NCBI RefSeq assembly: GCF_011758645.1 | Contig: NZ_JAAMOZ010000001.1 | Span: 2,666,001 to 2,730,000, forward strand | From: Brooklawnia cerclae | GTDB taxonomy: Bacteria; Actinomycetota; Actinomycetes; Propionibacteriales; Propionibacteriaceae | Length of the DNA stretch: 64,000 nt | Direction of reading: 5' to 3' | Part shown: piece by piece, positions 56,589-64,000 of the stretch | Position numbering within the stretch: position 1 is the first letter of the stretch | Layout of the letters: each line of letters opens with the position of its first letter | The notes under the pieces: generated by a model | What the model saw: the letters and a program-made list of their open reading frames with translations, nothing else | The model's database searches: none | Told to the model about the DNA's origin: nothing | Made by a program: the position numbers and the translations under genes

Positions 56589-58202
56589 GTGAACACTGTA
56601 ACGACAGTGCAGCATCGGCCATCGTCCCCGTGGACACGGGTGCTCGTGATGGTGTTCTGTCTGGTAACGCTCCTTTCGATGCTGAGCGCGCCCGCGCATG
56701 CCGACGAGAAGGACTGGGACGCGATCGCCGACCAGGTGGTCGCCTCGATCGAGCAGATCCCCGGCCAGTACCGGAGCAGCGACCAAGAGGGTGTCGAACA
56801 CTCGATCCGGCAGGCCTACTACGAGATCTACCAGGTCAGCGGGCTCGAGGCGCAGATCAGCCATCGCCTGGGGGACGACCGCAGCGACGCCTTCGTCGAC
56901 CAGCTGTTGTCGGTGCGCGATCTGACCCGGGAGGAGGCCGCGCCGGCCGACGTCGACACCGCGGTCACCACGACGATCCAGATGCTGCGTGACGACGTCA
57001 CGGACCTGAAGAACACCCCGGAGCTGAACGACCAGTGGACGCGCGTGGCGACCCGCATCGTCGAGAAGCTCGAGACCGCCAAGACCTCCTTCGCCCAAGG
57101 CGACCAGGACGCGGCAGCGAATGCGGCCAAGGACGCCTACCTGGGGCACTACGAGGCCGACGGCCTCGAGAAGGCCACCATCTCCTACATCGGGCAGGCC
57201 CGGGTCAGCGAACTGGAGAGCATGTTCACCCAGCTCCGGCAGGCCGCGCGGGACGGCTCCCTGTCGAACGACGAGTACGAGCAGTTGGCCGACACACTCG
57301 CGGACGCGATCACGCAGGACGCCACGGAACTCGACCAGCTGACCTCGGGCGCAGAACTGGGGTGGAGTGGCTTCTTCGCCTCCTTCCTGGTGCTGCTGCG
57401 CGAGGGCACCGAGGCTCTTCTGGTGGTCGCCGCCGTGGTCGCCTACGCCATGAGAGCCGGGCGGCGCGACCAGCTGACGGGCATCATCGTCGGCGTCATC
57501 GCCGCGCTCGCGGTCTCGATCGGGTTGGCCGTCCTGTTCAGCAAGCTGACCAGTTCGGCGGCCACCGGCCTGAGCCAGGAGCTGCTCGAAGGCGTCACCG
57601 GCACGCTGGCCGTACTCATGCTGATCTGGGTGTCGAACTGGATCTTGTCCAAGTCGAGCGGCAACAAGTGGCAGGAGTACATTGAGAAGAGCGCGGGTAA
57701 AGGCGTCGCCAAGGGGGGCGTCTTCGCGTTGGCCTCGGTGGCCTTCCTCGCCGTGCTGCGCGAGGGGGCGGAGACGATCCTGTTCTTCTCCCCGATCCTG
57801 GCCGCGGCCAAGACCGGCGGAGACCACGCCAAGATCTGGATGGGAACCGGCGCCGCCGTCGTCCTGCTGGTCGTCATGTTCATGCTCGTCTGGGTGTTCG
57901 GCGTCCGGCTGCCGATGAAGCAGTTCTTCAAGTGGACGTCGGTGCTGCTCGGGCTGCTGGCCGTCACGATCACCGGCGGGGCCATCACGGAGTTCCAGGA
58001 CGCGACCGTCGTCGGCGCCCACGCGGTCGACTCGGTTCCCCAGATCACCTGGCTGGGTCTCTATCCCACGGTCGAAACCCTTGTCGGACAGCTGTTCGTC
58101 ATCGTCATCCTAGTGGTCCTTGGTGTTCTCCAATACCGGAAGGCCAAGGCAGAAAGACAGCAGGCACCTACCGAAAGCGCTGCTGCCAACGCAGAACAAT
58201 GA
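56589..58202 (+). CDS. FTR1-family iron permease with extracytoplasmic N-terminal domain
   Basis: A 537-residue iron permease. A signal sequence (LVMVFCLVTLLSMLSAPAHA) is followed by a helical extracytoplasmic region of about 220 residues, then the seven-helix FTR1 domain. It carries two iron-carrying REXXE motifs, REGTE at 271-275 and REGAE at 391-395. GTG 56589 follows AAGGAAGG. It imports iron in the P19/FetM-type system together with the genes downstream. An iron box precedes it. Confidence 0.92.
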   Translation: MNTVTTVQHRPSSPWTRVLVMVFCLVTLLSMLSAPAHADEKDWDAIADQVVASIEQIPGQYRSSDQEGVEHSIRQAYYEIYQVSGLEAQISHRLGDDRSDAFVDQLLSVRDLTREEAAPADVDTAVTTTIQMLRDDVTDLKNTPELNDQWTRVATRIVEKLETAKTSFAQGDQDAAANAAKDAYLGHYEADGLEKATISYIGQARVSELESMFTQLRQAARDGSLSNDEYEQLADTLADAITQDATELDQLTSGAELGWSGFFASFLVLLREGTEALLVVAAVVAYAMRAGRRDQLTGIIVGVIAALAVSIGLAVLFSKLTSSAATGLSQELLEGVTGTLAVLMLIWVSNWILSKSSGNKWQEYIEKSAGKGVAKGGVFALASVAFLAVLREGAETILFFSPILAAAKTGGDHAKIWMGTGAAVVLLVVMFMLVWVFGVRLPMKQFFKWTSVLLGLLAVTITGGAITEFQDATVVGAHAVDSVPQITWLGLYPTVETLVGQLFVIVILVVLGVLQYRKAKAERQQAPTESAAANAEQ

Positions 58203-58215
58203 AAGGAAACCGAAG

Positions 58216-58848
58216 GTGAAAAACAAGCCTCTCGCCTTGATCGCTGCGCTCGCCCTGGCGTTGTCGCTGGGCGCCTGCTCGAGCGACTCAGACAGCTCCG
58301 GCGATGCCACCGGCACCACCGACGCCACGGCCAGCAGCACGACCGAGGAGACCAAGGACACCGCCGGCATCAACGAGCTCCCCGTCGGCGACTCGGGCCC
58401 CCAGACCAACGACGCGCTCACCATCGACGTCGTCTACTTCCAGGCGATCGACCTGGAGATGGGCTCCATGGCGATGCCGCCGGCGTCGCAGTCGGACATG
58501 CACTTCGAGGTCGATGTGGCCACCAACGAGAAGGCCACCGAATGGGGTTACGAGGCCGACCAGTTCATGCCCTACCTCACGGTCAACGCGGTCGCCACGA
58601 ACACCGACACCGGTGAAGAGGTCGACCTCGGCACGATGATGCCGATGATCGCCTCCGACGGCCCGCACTACGGCAACAACATCTCGCTCGACCCCGGCAA
58701 CTACGACGTGGTGATCACCGTCGCCTCCCCGGCCGACGACTTCATGCTGCACACCGGCAAGGACTCCTCGGGCGTCACCGGTCGTTTCTGGACCGAGCCG
58801 CTCAAGTTCGAGTTCGACAACTGGCAGTGGGACGGCCAGCTCATCTGA
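58216..58848 (+). CDS. P19/Tp34-type periplasmic iron-binding lipoprotein
   Basis: A 210-residue lipoprotein (lipobox with Cys21, then a Ser/Thr/Asp-rich linker) carrying the P19/FetP iron-transporter domain. Metal-site residues lie in DLEMGSMAMPPASQSDMHFEVDV (Met, His, Glu) and DGPHYGNNISLDPGNYDV (His). EADQFMPYLTVN is the family's central strand. It binds Fe or Cu and hands Fe to FTR1. GTG start. A strong hairpin follows, so the downstream genes may be expressed at a lower level. Confidence 0.9.
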   Translation: MKNKPLALIAALALALSLGACSSDSDSSGDATGTTDATASSTTEETKDTAGINELPVGDSGPQTNDALTIDVVYFQAIDLEMGSMAMPPASQSDMHFEVDVATNEKATEWGYEADQFMPYLTVNAVATNTDTGEEVDLGTMMPMIASDGPHYGNNISLDPGNYDVVITVASPADDFMLHTGKDSSGVTGRFWTEPLKFEFDNWQWDGQLI

Positions 58849-58861
58849 CGGCTCAGGAAAC

Positions 58862-58926
58862 CTGCTGAACTGCGGTGGCCGAGCCCCTCGACGGGCTCGG
58901 CCACCGGCGGCACACACATTCAGCAG
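58862..58926 (+). terminator. Two-level hairpin after the P19 gene
   Basis: GGTGGCCGAGCCC (58874-58886) and GGGCTCGGCCACC (58893-58905) form a perfect 13-bp stem with a 6-base loop. Outer arms CTGCTGAA (58862-58869) and TTCAGCAG (58919-58926) enclose it. No T-run. It probably limits read-through into the rest of the iron operon. Confidence 0.65.
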
Positions 58927-58988
58927 TTCTCCCGCGAGCCGGCAGACCCGCACTGATCCATAGCCGAAGGTAGGCCGAGCATCACATC

Positions 58989-60254
58989 ATGCTGGAACTG
59001 TTCGTCACTTCTGTCCAAAGTGCGCTGCCGCTATGCCTGGCGGTGGCGATCCTGCTTGCCAGCCGCGCCTACTCGCCCAAAGAACGCCGGACCACGGCCC
59101 GGATCACCACGGCCGTGGGCGGTGCCGGCCTGGCTGCCGCCGCCGTCGTGGCCTGGCTCCGGCTCAACACGACCTTCATCGACGTCCCGACCTTCAACGC
59201 CTACGTCGGCCCCGTCATGTTCGCGGCGGTCACCGTCTTCCTGGTGGCCGTCTGGATCTTCGGCGGACGAGATCTGCACGACATCGACCAGAGTCGGCGA
59301 CACCGCTTCCTGGCCGTCACCAGCCAGGCGGGGCTGGCGACCACCTCGGTGTTCTACGGGTTCACCTACTTCTTCGACATCAGCGGGATCGTCCCCATGG
59401 GATCGAGCCTGCTGGACACCGAGAGCCTGCTCCGGCTCGCCGGCTACGCGCTCGGCACCGTCCTGGTGATCGTGGCCTCGTGGGGCTACGTCATCTCGGC
59501 GGCCCGGGTGCCGAGCTACCTTCGTTCGGCCATCACCACCATCGTCTTCGCGGCGATGATCCTGCCGCGGGCGATCCTGCTCTACCAGCAGTTCGCGACC
59601 CGGCGGATCGTGCCGCGCAGCGCGCTCGTCTTCGACTGGGTGCTCTGGATCCAGAAACACGAGGCCGCCACGCAACTCGCGCTGGCCGTCCTGATCGCCG
59701 TCCCCGGCATCGTGGCGCTGTGGACCCATCCACGTGGCAGGCTCGGCAACCCCGCACAGGTCAGGCTGCGCAAGGCCGACCAGATCTCGCGACGCAAGTT
59801 CCTCGCCCTGTCGGTGGCTGGCTCGGTGGTCTTCGTGGCCGCCCTGACCGAGGGCAAACGCCGTGCCGAATACGTGCCCGAGCTCTCGGCGATCGAGCCG
59901 TCCGAGATCGAGGGCGACTCGGTCACCGTGTCGCGCGAGCTGGTCAGCGACGGTCACCTGCACCGGTTCGCCTACCGGTCCACGGGCAATGTCGAGGTGC
60001 GGTTCATCGTGATCAAGAAGAACGAGATCGCCTTCGGCACAGGCCTGGACGCCTGTGAGATCTGCGGCGACTCGGGCTACTACGAGGACAAGGGCAAGGT
60101 CATCTGCAAACGCTGCGGCGTCATGATGAACATCCAGACCATCGGCTTCGAAGGTGGCTGCAACCCGATCCCCATCGCCTACGAGATGTCGGCGGAAAAA
60201 CTCAGTTTCTCAGTGGCAGAGCTCGAGAGCCACGCGAACGTATTCGAGAAGTGA
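58989..60254 (+). CDS. DUF2318 Fe-S-containing membrane protein of the iron-uptake operon
   Basis: A 421-residue protein with about eight membrane helices (1-280), then a Tat-like segment SRRKFLALSVAGSVVF, and an extracytoplasmic DUF2318 domain. That domain holds DACEICGDSGYY, VICKRCGVMMN and FEGGCNPIP, giving two CXXC pairs and a further Cys for a metal or Fe-S site. Homologues follow P19 in the Campylobacter P19 locus and are thought to handle electrons for Fe(III) reduction. It overlaps the next gene by 4 bases. Confidence 0.87.
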   Translation: MLELFVTSVQSALPLCLAVAILLASRAYSPKERRTTARITTAVGGAGLAAAAVVAWLRLNTTFIDVPTFNAYVGPVMFAAVTVFLVAVWIFGGRDLHDIDQSRRHRFLAVTSQAGLATTSVFYGFTYFFDISGIVPMGSSLLDTESLLRLAGYALGTVLVIVASWGYVISAARVPSYLRSAITTIVFAAMILPRAILLYQQFATRRIVPRSALVFDWVLWIQKHEAATQLALAVLIAVPGIVALWTHPRGRLGNPAQVRLRKADQISRRKFLALSVAGSVVFVAALTEGKRRAEYVPELSAIEPSEIEGDSVTVSRELVSDGHLHRFAYRSTGNVEVRFIVIKKNEIAFGTGLDACEICGDSGYYEDKGKVICKRCGVMMNIQTIGFEGGCNPIPIAYEMSAEKLSFSVAELESHANVFEK

Positions 60255-61525
60255 CCATGTTCTTTTGGCGAATGATCGGCCGTGCCCTGCGACGCCAGGT
60301 GAGCAAGCGCCTGATGATCGCGGTGACGATCCTGCTCGGCTCCAGTCTGGCGACGTCCATGTTCGCCGTCATGCTGGACGTCAGCGACAAGGTCCAGGCC
60401 GAGCTCGGCTCGTTCGGGGCCAACATCCAGGTGCTGCCCCAGGGCGCCTCGATCGTCTCCGACATGTACGAGGTCGACTCGGGTGCCTCGGCGGGCTCGA
60501 TCCGCGAGGACGAGCTGCCGAACCTCAAGACGATCTTCTGGGCCTACAACATCGAGGACTTCGCGCCCTTCCTGGACACCACGGCCGCCGTGGACGGCGT
60601 GGACGTCCCGGTGGTCGGCACCTGGTTCGACCAGGAGCTGACCACGGCCACCGGTGAGACGCTGAGCACCGGGATCACCAACCTGCGCAGCTGGTGGGCG
60701 ATCACCGGATCGTGGGCGCAGGCGCCGGACGAGGTGATGGCCGGCAGCCGCCTGGCCTCCCAGCTCGGCTGGGAACCGGGCGACCGGGTGACCCTGGGCA
60801 CGGGGAACGCCCAGGTCGAGGTCACCGTCACCGGGGTCTTCCAATCCGGCTCGGACGAGGACAACCAGTTGTTCGTGCCGTTGGCCGTGGCCCAGCAGCT
60901 GGCCGATCGTCCCGGCGAGGTGGGAAGCATCGAGGTGCGCGCCATCACGACACCCGACAACGATCTGGCCGAGCGGGCGGCGCGTGACCCGTCCACCTTG
61001 TCGGCGGACGAATGGGAGACCTGGTACTGCACCGCCTACGTCAGTTCGATCGCGTACCAGATCGAGGAGGCCATGACCAACGTGGCCGCCAAGCCGGTGC
61101 GCCAGGTCGCCGACACCGAGGGCGTGATCCTCAACAAGACACAGCTGATCATGTCGGTGGTGGCCATCTTCGCCATGGTCGCGGCTTCCCTGGGCATCGC
61201 GAACCTGGTGACCGCCTCGGTCATGGAGCGCTCGAAGGAGGTCGGTCTGATGAAGGCGCTGGGCGCGCGCAACAAATCGATCGTCGGGCTCATCCTGACC
61301 GAGACACTCGTCGTCGCGCTGATCGGCGGAGTCGCGGGCTTCGGGGTGGGCATCGGTCTGGCACAACTGGTCGGACGCCTGGTCTTCGGGTCGGGCATCA
61401 CCATCCGGCCGATCGTGCCACCACTGATGGCCCTGGTGATTCTGCTCACGGTCGTCATCGGCTGTCTGCCCGCCATGAGATATCTGCTGAGGCTCCGGCC
61501 GGCCCAGGTACTGCACGGGAGGTGA
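60251..61525 (+). CDS. FtsX/MacB-type ABC permease of the iron-uptake operon (first)
   Basis: A 424-residue permease: one N-terminal helix (RLMIAVTILLGSSLATSMFAV), a large extracytoplasmic MacB-like domain, and three C-terminal helices in an FtsX domain (VVAIFAMVAASLGIANLVTASVMERSKEVGLMKALGA). It corresponds to the first of the two FtsX-like proteins in P19-type loci. The GTG start at 60251 overlaps the previous stop (GTGA); an ATG two codons later is possible. The exact role in iron import is not settled. Confidence 0.88.
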   Translation: MTMFFWRMIGRALRRQVSKRLMIAVTILLGSSLATSMFAVMLDVSDKVQAELGSFGANIQVLPQGASIVSDMYEVDSGASAGSIREDELPNLKTIFWAYNIEDFAPFLDTTAAVDGVDVPVVGTWFDQELTTATGETLSTGITNLRSWWAITGSWAQAPDEVMAGSRLASQLGWEPGDRVTLGTGNAQVEVTVTGVFQSGSDEDNQLFVPLAVAQQLADRPGEVGSIEVRAITTPDNDLAERAARDPSTLSADEWETWYCTAYVSSIAYQIEEAMTNVAAKPVRQVADTEGVILNKTQLIMSVVAIFAMVAASLGIANLVTASVMERSKEVGLMKALGARNKSIVGLILTETLVVALIGGVAGFGVGIGLAQLVGRLVFGSGITIRPIVPPLMALVILLTVVIGCLPAMRYLLRLRPAQVLHGR

Positions 61526-61529
61526 TGGG

Positions 61530-62660
61530 ATGAACAACCGGCACAAGATGTACCTGCGGATGATCACGCAGTCGTTCTGGCATCGGCTGTCGCGCGTGAT
61601 CATCGCGTCCCTGTCGATCGCGGTGGGAGCCGCCACACTGTCGGGTCTGGGCCTGGTCGCCTACACCGTGCCCGCGCAGATGTCCAAGGAACTGCGCTCG
61701 TACGGTGCCAACCTGATCGTGTTGTCCGACGGTTCGCAGAGCCTGACCGACGCACAGCTGGCAGCCGCGGACGACGCCGTGGGCGACGCCCGGCTCAGCC
61801 GCGCGCCCTACCAGTACACGAACCTGCTGTACAACCAGCAGGCGCTCCAGGTGATGGGCACGATCGTGGACGACGCCTGGGCCGTGCGTCCGTACTGGGA
61901 GATCGACGGCGAGCTGCCGAGCGGGCCCGATCAGATCCTGGTCGGTGAGAACGTGGCCGAGCTCTACCGGTTCGACGTGGGCGAGACCGTCGGGCTGACC
62001 GAGCCGACCGTGGCCGACGGCACCGCCAAGCGGCTCACCGTCAGCGGGATCCTGCGCACCGGTGGCGCGGAGGACGACCTGATCGTCATGAGCCTCGACA
62101 CCCTGAAGGAGTTCACCGGCGGCGTGAGCGAGTACAACATCATCGAGTACTCGGTGAACGCCGACGAGACGCGGCTCGGCGCCCTGGTCGACGACATCGA
62201 CGCCACCGACGCGGGCATGGACGCCGAGGTGGTGCGGCGGATCAGTCAGACCCAGACCGGCATCGCCCAGACCTTGCAGACACTCATCTGGATCGTCAGC
62301 GTCATCATCTGCCTTCTGACCCTGATCTCGATCTCGGCCACCCTGAACGCGATCGTCTCGGAGCGCTCACGCGAGATCGGTCTGAAGAAGGCCCTCGGCG
62401 CACTGTCGAGGGACGTCATGAACGAGTTCGTCGGCGAGTCTGTCCTGCTCGGCCTGATAGGCGGTGTGGCGGGCGTGGCGGCCGGAATCTGGATCGCCAA
62501 TTTCATCTCGCTGAAGGCGTTCGCCGTGCAGCTCGATATCAACTGGTGGGTGGTGCCGATCACCTTGGTGTTCTCGGTGGTCATCTCGCTGGCGGGCAGC
62601 CTGCTACCGGCCCGCCGGATCTCGAGGATCAGACCCGCCGATGTGTTGGGAGGAGAATGA
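61530..62660 (+). CDS. FtsX/MacB-type ABC permease of the iron-uptake operon (second)
   Basis: A 376-residue paralogue of the preceding permease, with the same layout: N-terminal helix (VIIASLSIAVGAATLSGLGLVAY), extracytoplasmic domain, and a C-terminal FtsX domain (LISISATLNAIVSERSREIGLKKALGALS). It presumably forms a heterodimer with it. Its stop overlaps the ATPase start (ATGA). Confidence 0.88.
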   Translation: MNNRHKMYLRMITQSFWHRLSRVIIASLSIAVGAATLSGLGLVAYTVPAQMSKELRSYGANLIVLSDGSQSLTDAQLAAADDAVGDARLSRAPYQYTNLLYNQQALQVMGTIVDDAWAVRPYWEIDGELPSGPDQILVGENVAELYRFDVGETVGLTEPTVADGTAKRLTVSGILRTGGAEDDLIVMSLDTLKEFTGGVSEYNIIEYSVNADETRLGALVDDIDATDAGMDAEVVRRISQTQTGIAQTLQTLIWIVSVIICLLTLISISATLNAIVSERSREIGLKKALGALSRDVMNEFVGESVLLGLIGGVAGVAAGIWIANFISLKAFAVQLDINWWVVPITLVFSVVISLAGSLLPARRISRIRPADVLGGE

Positions 62661-63415
62661 CGATGACCCAGGCGTCAACCACAAGGGGCCCGGAGCCGAC
62701 CGACCGCTCCATCTACTCGGTGCGCAACGTCAGTCGCCGATACGGCGAGCTGGCCGCGCTCGACGATGTGAGCCTCGAGATCACCCGCGGCGAATGGCTG
62801 TCGATCGTCGGCCCGTCCGGTTCGGGAAAATCGACCCTCATGAACATCCTGGGCTGCATGGACAGCCCGACCGACGGCATCGTCCTGCTGGAGGGCGACA
62901 GGCTCGACAAGATGGGCGAGCCGGAGTTGGCGACCGTGCGGCGCGAGAAGATCGGACTGATCTTCCAGCAGTTCCACCTCGTCCAACACCTGACGGCGTG
63001 CGAGAACGTGATGCTCGCGCAGCACTACCATTCGATCCCCGACGAGAAGGAGGCCCTTGCGGCCCTCGAGCGGGTAGGCATGGCCGAGCGCGCGACCCAC
63101 CTGCCGCGCGAGCTGTCGGGCGGTGAACAACAGCGCGTCTGCGTCGCTCGTGCGCTGATCAATCACCCGGACGTCATCCTGGCCGACGAACCCACCGGCA
63201 ACCTGGACGAGGTGAACGAGCGGGTCGTCATCGACTTCTTCCATCAGCTGCACGATGCCGGCACCACCCTGATCGTCGTGACCCACGATGCCGAGGTGGC
63301 CGCCCAGGGGCAACGGCAGATCATCCTGGAGCACGGCAGGATCGCCCGGGAGGTCACCGACGTCCTGAGCACCCCCACCAAGGGCAAGCCTGTGACCAGG
63401 ACGGAGATCCGATGA
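62657..63415 (+). CDS. LolD/MacB-type ABC ATPase of the iron-uptake operon
   Basis: A 252-residue ATPase with Walker A GPSGSGKST, Q-loop LIFQQFHLV, signature LSGGEQQR, Walker B VILADEPTGNLD and switch VVTHDAE. It belongs to the LolD/FtsE/MacB class that drives mechanotransmission through FtsX-like permeases rather than solute transport. ATG 62657 follows GGAGGAG. It overlaps the genes on both sides by 4 bases. Confidence 0.9.
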   Translation: MTMTQASTTRGPEPTDRSIYSVRNVSRRYGELAALDDVSLEITRGEWLSIVGPSGSGKSTLMNILGCMDSPTDGIVLLEGDRLDKMGEPELATVRREKIGLIFQQFHLVQHLTACENVMLAQHYHSIPDEKEALAALERVGMAERATHLPRELSGGEQQRVCVARALINHPDVILADEPTGNLDEVNERVVIDFFHQLHDAGTTLIVVTHDAEVAAQGQRQIILEHGRIAREVTDVLSTPTKGKPVTRTEIR

Positions 63416-63855
63416 CGCGCAAACGCGATGCTGCAGTGATGCTGGCCGCGGTGATCGGGGCGGCGGTCCTCAGCGGGTGCGGCGGTTCCACCCCGGCAGC
63501 CAACTCGCTGCCGGACGGGCAGTACACCGGGCAGTCCGAGGCAGACAGCGACGGCTCGTACGGGGTCGTGAATTTCACGGTCAGCAGCGGAGCCGTCACC
63601 GCGGCGAGCTTTGTCGTCTACGACCAGGACGGCACCCCGCACGACGAGAGCTACGGGCTGGGCAGCGACGGCAAGCCCGTCGACGAGACCTTCTACCAGC
63701 GCGCCCAGAACGCGATCGCGGCCGAGAAACAGTACGTGGCCGAGTTCGAGGAGTCGGGCGATCAGGAGCAGGTCGAGCAGGTCGCGGGCGCCTCGCTGTC
63801 GTACCGGCAGTTCCAGGCCGCGGTCGAGGACGCCATCGCGAATGCCTCCCAGTAG
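63412..63855 (+). CDS. FMN-binding domain lipoprotein
   Basis: A 147-residue lipoprotein (lipobox LSGC with Cys23) with a small FMN_bind domain. LPDGQYTGQSEADSDGSYGVVNFTVSSGAV is the usual opening. QVAGASLSYRQFQAAVEDAI carries the flavin-attachment region (family pattern S/T-G-A-S/T-x-S/T), with Ser128 or Ser130 the likely acceptor. It is probably covalently flavinylated by the ApbE encoded next and passes electrons outside the membrane, for example to Fe(III). It starts within the ATPase stop (ATGA). Confidence 0.85.
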   Translation: MTRKRDAAVMLAAVIGAAVLSGCGGSTPAANSLPDGQYTGQSEADSDGSYGVVNFTVSSGAVTAASFVVYDQDGTPHDESYGLGSDGKPVDETFYQRAQNAIAAEKQYVAEFEESGDQEQVEQVAGASLSYRQFQAAVEDAIANASQ

Positions 63856-64000
63856 GTCGGCCGGAGCCGGGCTCACCTTTCCCACGATGGGCACTCTCGG
63901 GCACGCCTCGTGGACCCCGCCCGGGCTCGACATCGGGCGGCAGCTGCACGACCGGGCCGGACGGATCGAGCGGCGGCTGACCCGATTCCGGGACGACTCC
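63842..64000 (+). CDS. apbE: ApbE-type FMN transferase (partial, N-terminal 53 residues)
   Basis: The open frame from ATG 63842 runs off the window edge. It reads AGLTFPTMGTLGHASWTP and, later, RIERRLTRFRDDS. The FPTMGT and the late RFRDDS match the start of ApbE flavin transferases, which attach FMN to Ser/Thr of FMN-binding domains. It overlaps the FMN-binding lipoprotein gene by 14 bases, the expected substrate. No signal peptide is evident. The catalytic part is outside the window. Confidence 0.78.
   Translation, partial: MPPSRSAGAGLTFPTMGTLGHASWTPPGLDIGRQLHDRAGRIERRLTRFRDDS

Overview
The window is high-GC DNA from an actinobacterium (Actinomycetota). Evidence is the strong GC bias, frequent GTG starts, ATGA/GTGA gene overlaps, DtxR/IdeR-type iron boxes, and a core block whose gene order (glmU-prs-rplY-pth-mfd-mazG-eno-ftsB-DUF501-ppx) is typical of the phylum. 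Oxygen-sensitive enzymes (an iron-only nitrogenase, pyruvate formate-lyase, a 2-hydroxyacyl-CoA dehydratase-type activase) point to an anaerobic or facultative lifestyle. A relative of the Propionibacteriaceae is possible, but this is a guess.

Layout. 1-3643 (minus): anfH-anfD-anfG-anfK, the structural genes of an iron-only nitrogenase. anfK runs off the left edge. A 622-bp gene-free region upstream of anfH holds three palindromes spaced exactly 31 bp apart. 4266-14756: accessory modules, most built as a regulator beside its target. They are MarR/MFS drug exporter, MerR/carboxymuconolactone decarboxylase-like protein, an ABC-2 exporter with a two-component system, MarR/AhpD-like protein with a quinone oxidoreductase, a GNAT enzyme, and MarR/FMN reductase. 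14771-26446: an amidohydrolase, a dehydratase-like protein and a 1043-residue tandem-activase fusion (minus), divergent from a complete oligopeptide ABC importer (plus). 26528-29651: pflB-pflA (minus) with an iron box upstream. 29873-33588: an antitoxin remnant, an M20 peptidase, a GNAT enzyme, a TetR regulator and an alpha/beta hydrolase.

33668-37092: a MerR-type promoter, a HEAT-repeat protein, a MerR-HEAT fusion regulator, two ClpP-like subunits (the second lacks its catalytic Ser) and a convergent ClgR/PopR-like regulator. 37184-42805: a DEAD-box helicase, a GtfB/GtfA-type protein O-glycosylation pair and a secretory lipase-family protein. 42870-56088 (minus): a short tRNA with a UAA anticodon followed by the conserved housekeeping block. 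It is interrupted by about seven copies of a 64-bp tandem repeat between mfd and pth. 56536-64000 (plus): an iron box followed by an FTR1/P19/DUF2318/FtsX-FtsX/ATPase iron-uptake operon. This operon ends in an FMN-binding lipoprotein and the start of an ApbE flavinyltransferase.

How it fits together. The window combines a very iron-demanding nitrogenase, iron-dependent anaerobic enzymes and a high-affinity iron import system. Iron boxes sit in front of both pfl and the uptake operon. The least conventional elements are the actinobacterial Fe-only nitrogenase with its 31-bp operator array, the single-chain tandem activase, the ClpP pair with a Ser-to-Ala subunit under apparent MerR-HEAT control, and the flavinylation genes attached to P19-type iron uptake. 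All functions are read from sequence and recalled family motifs; no database search was run.
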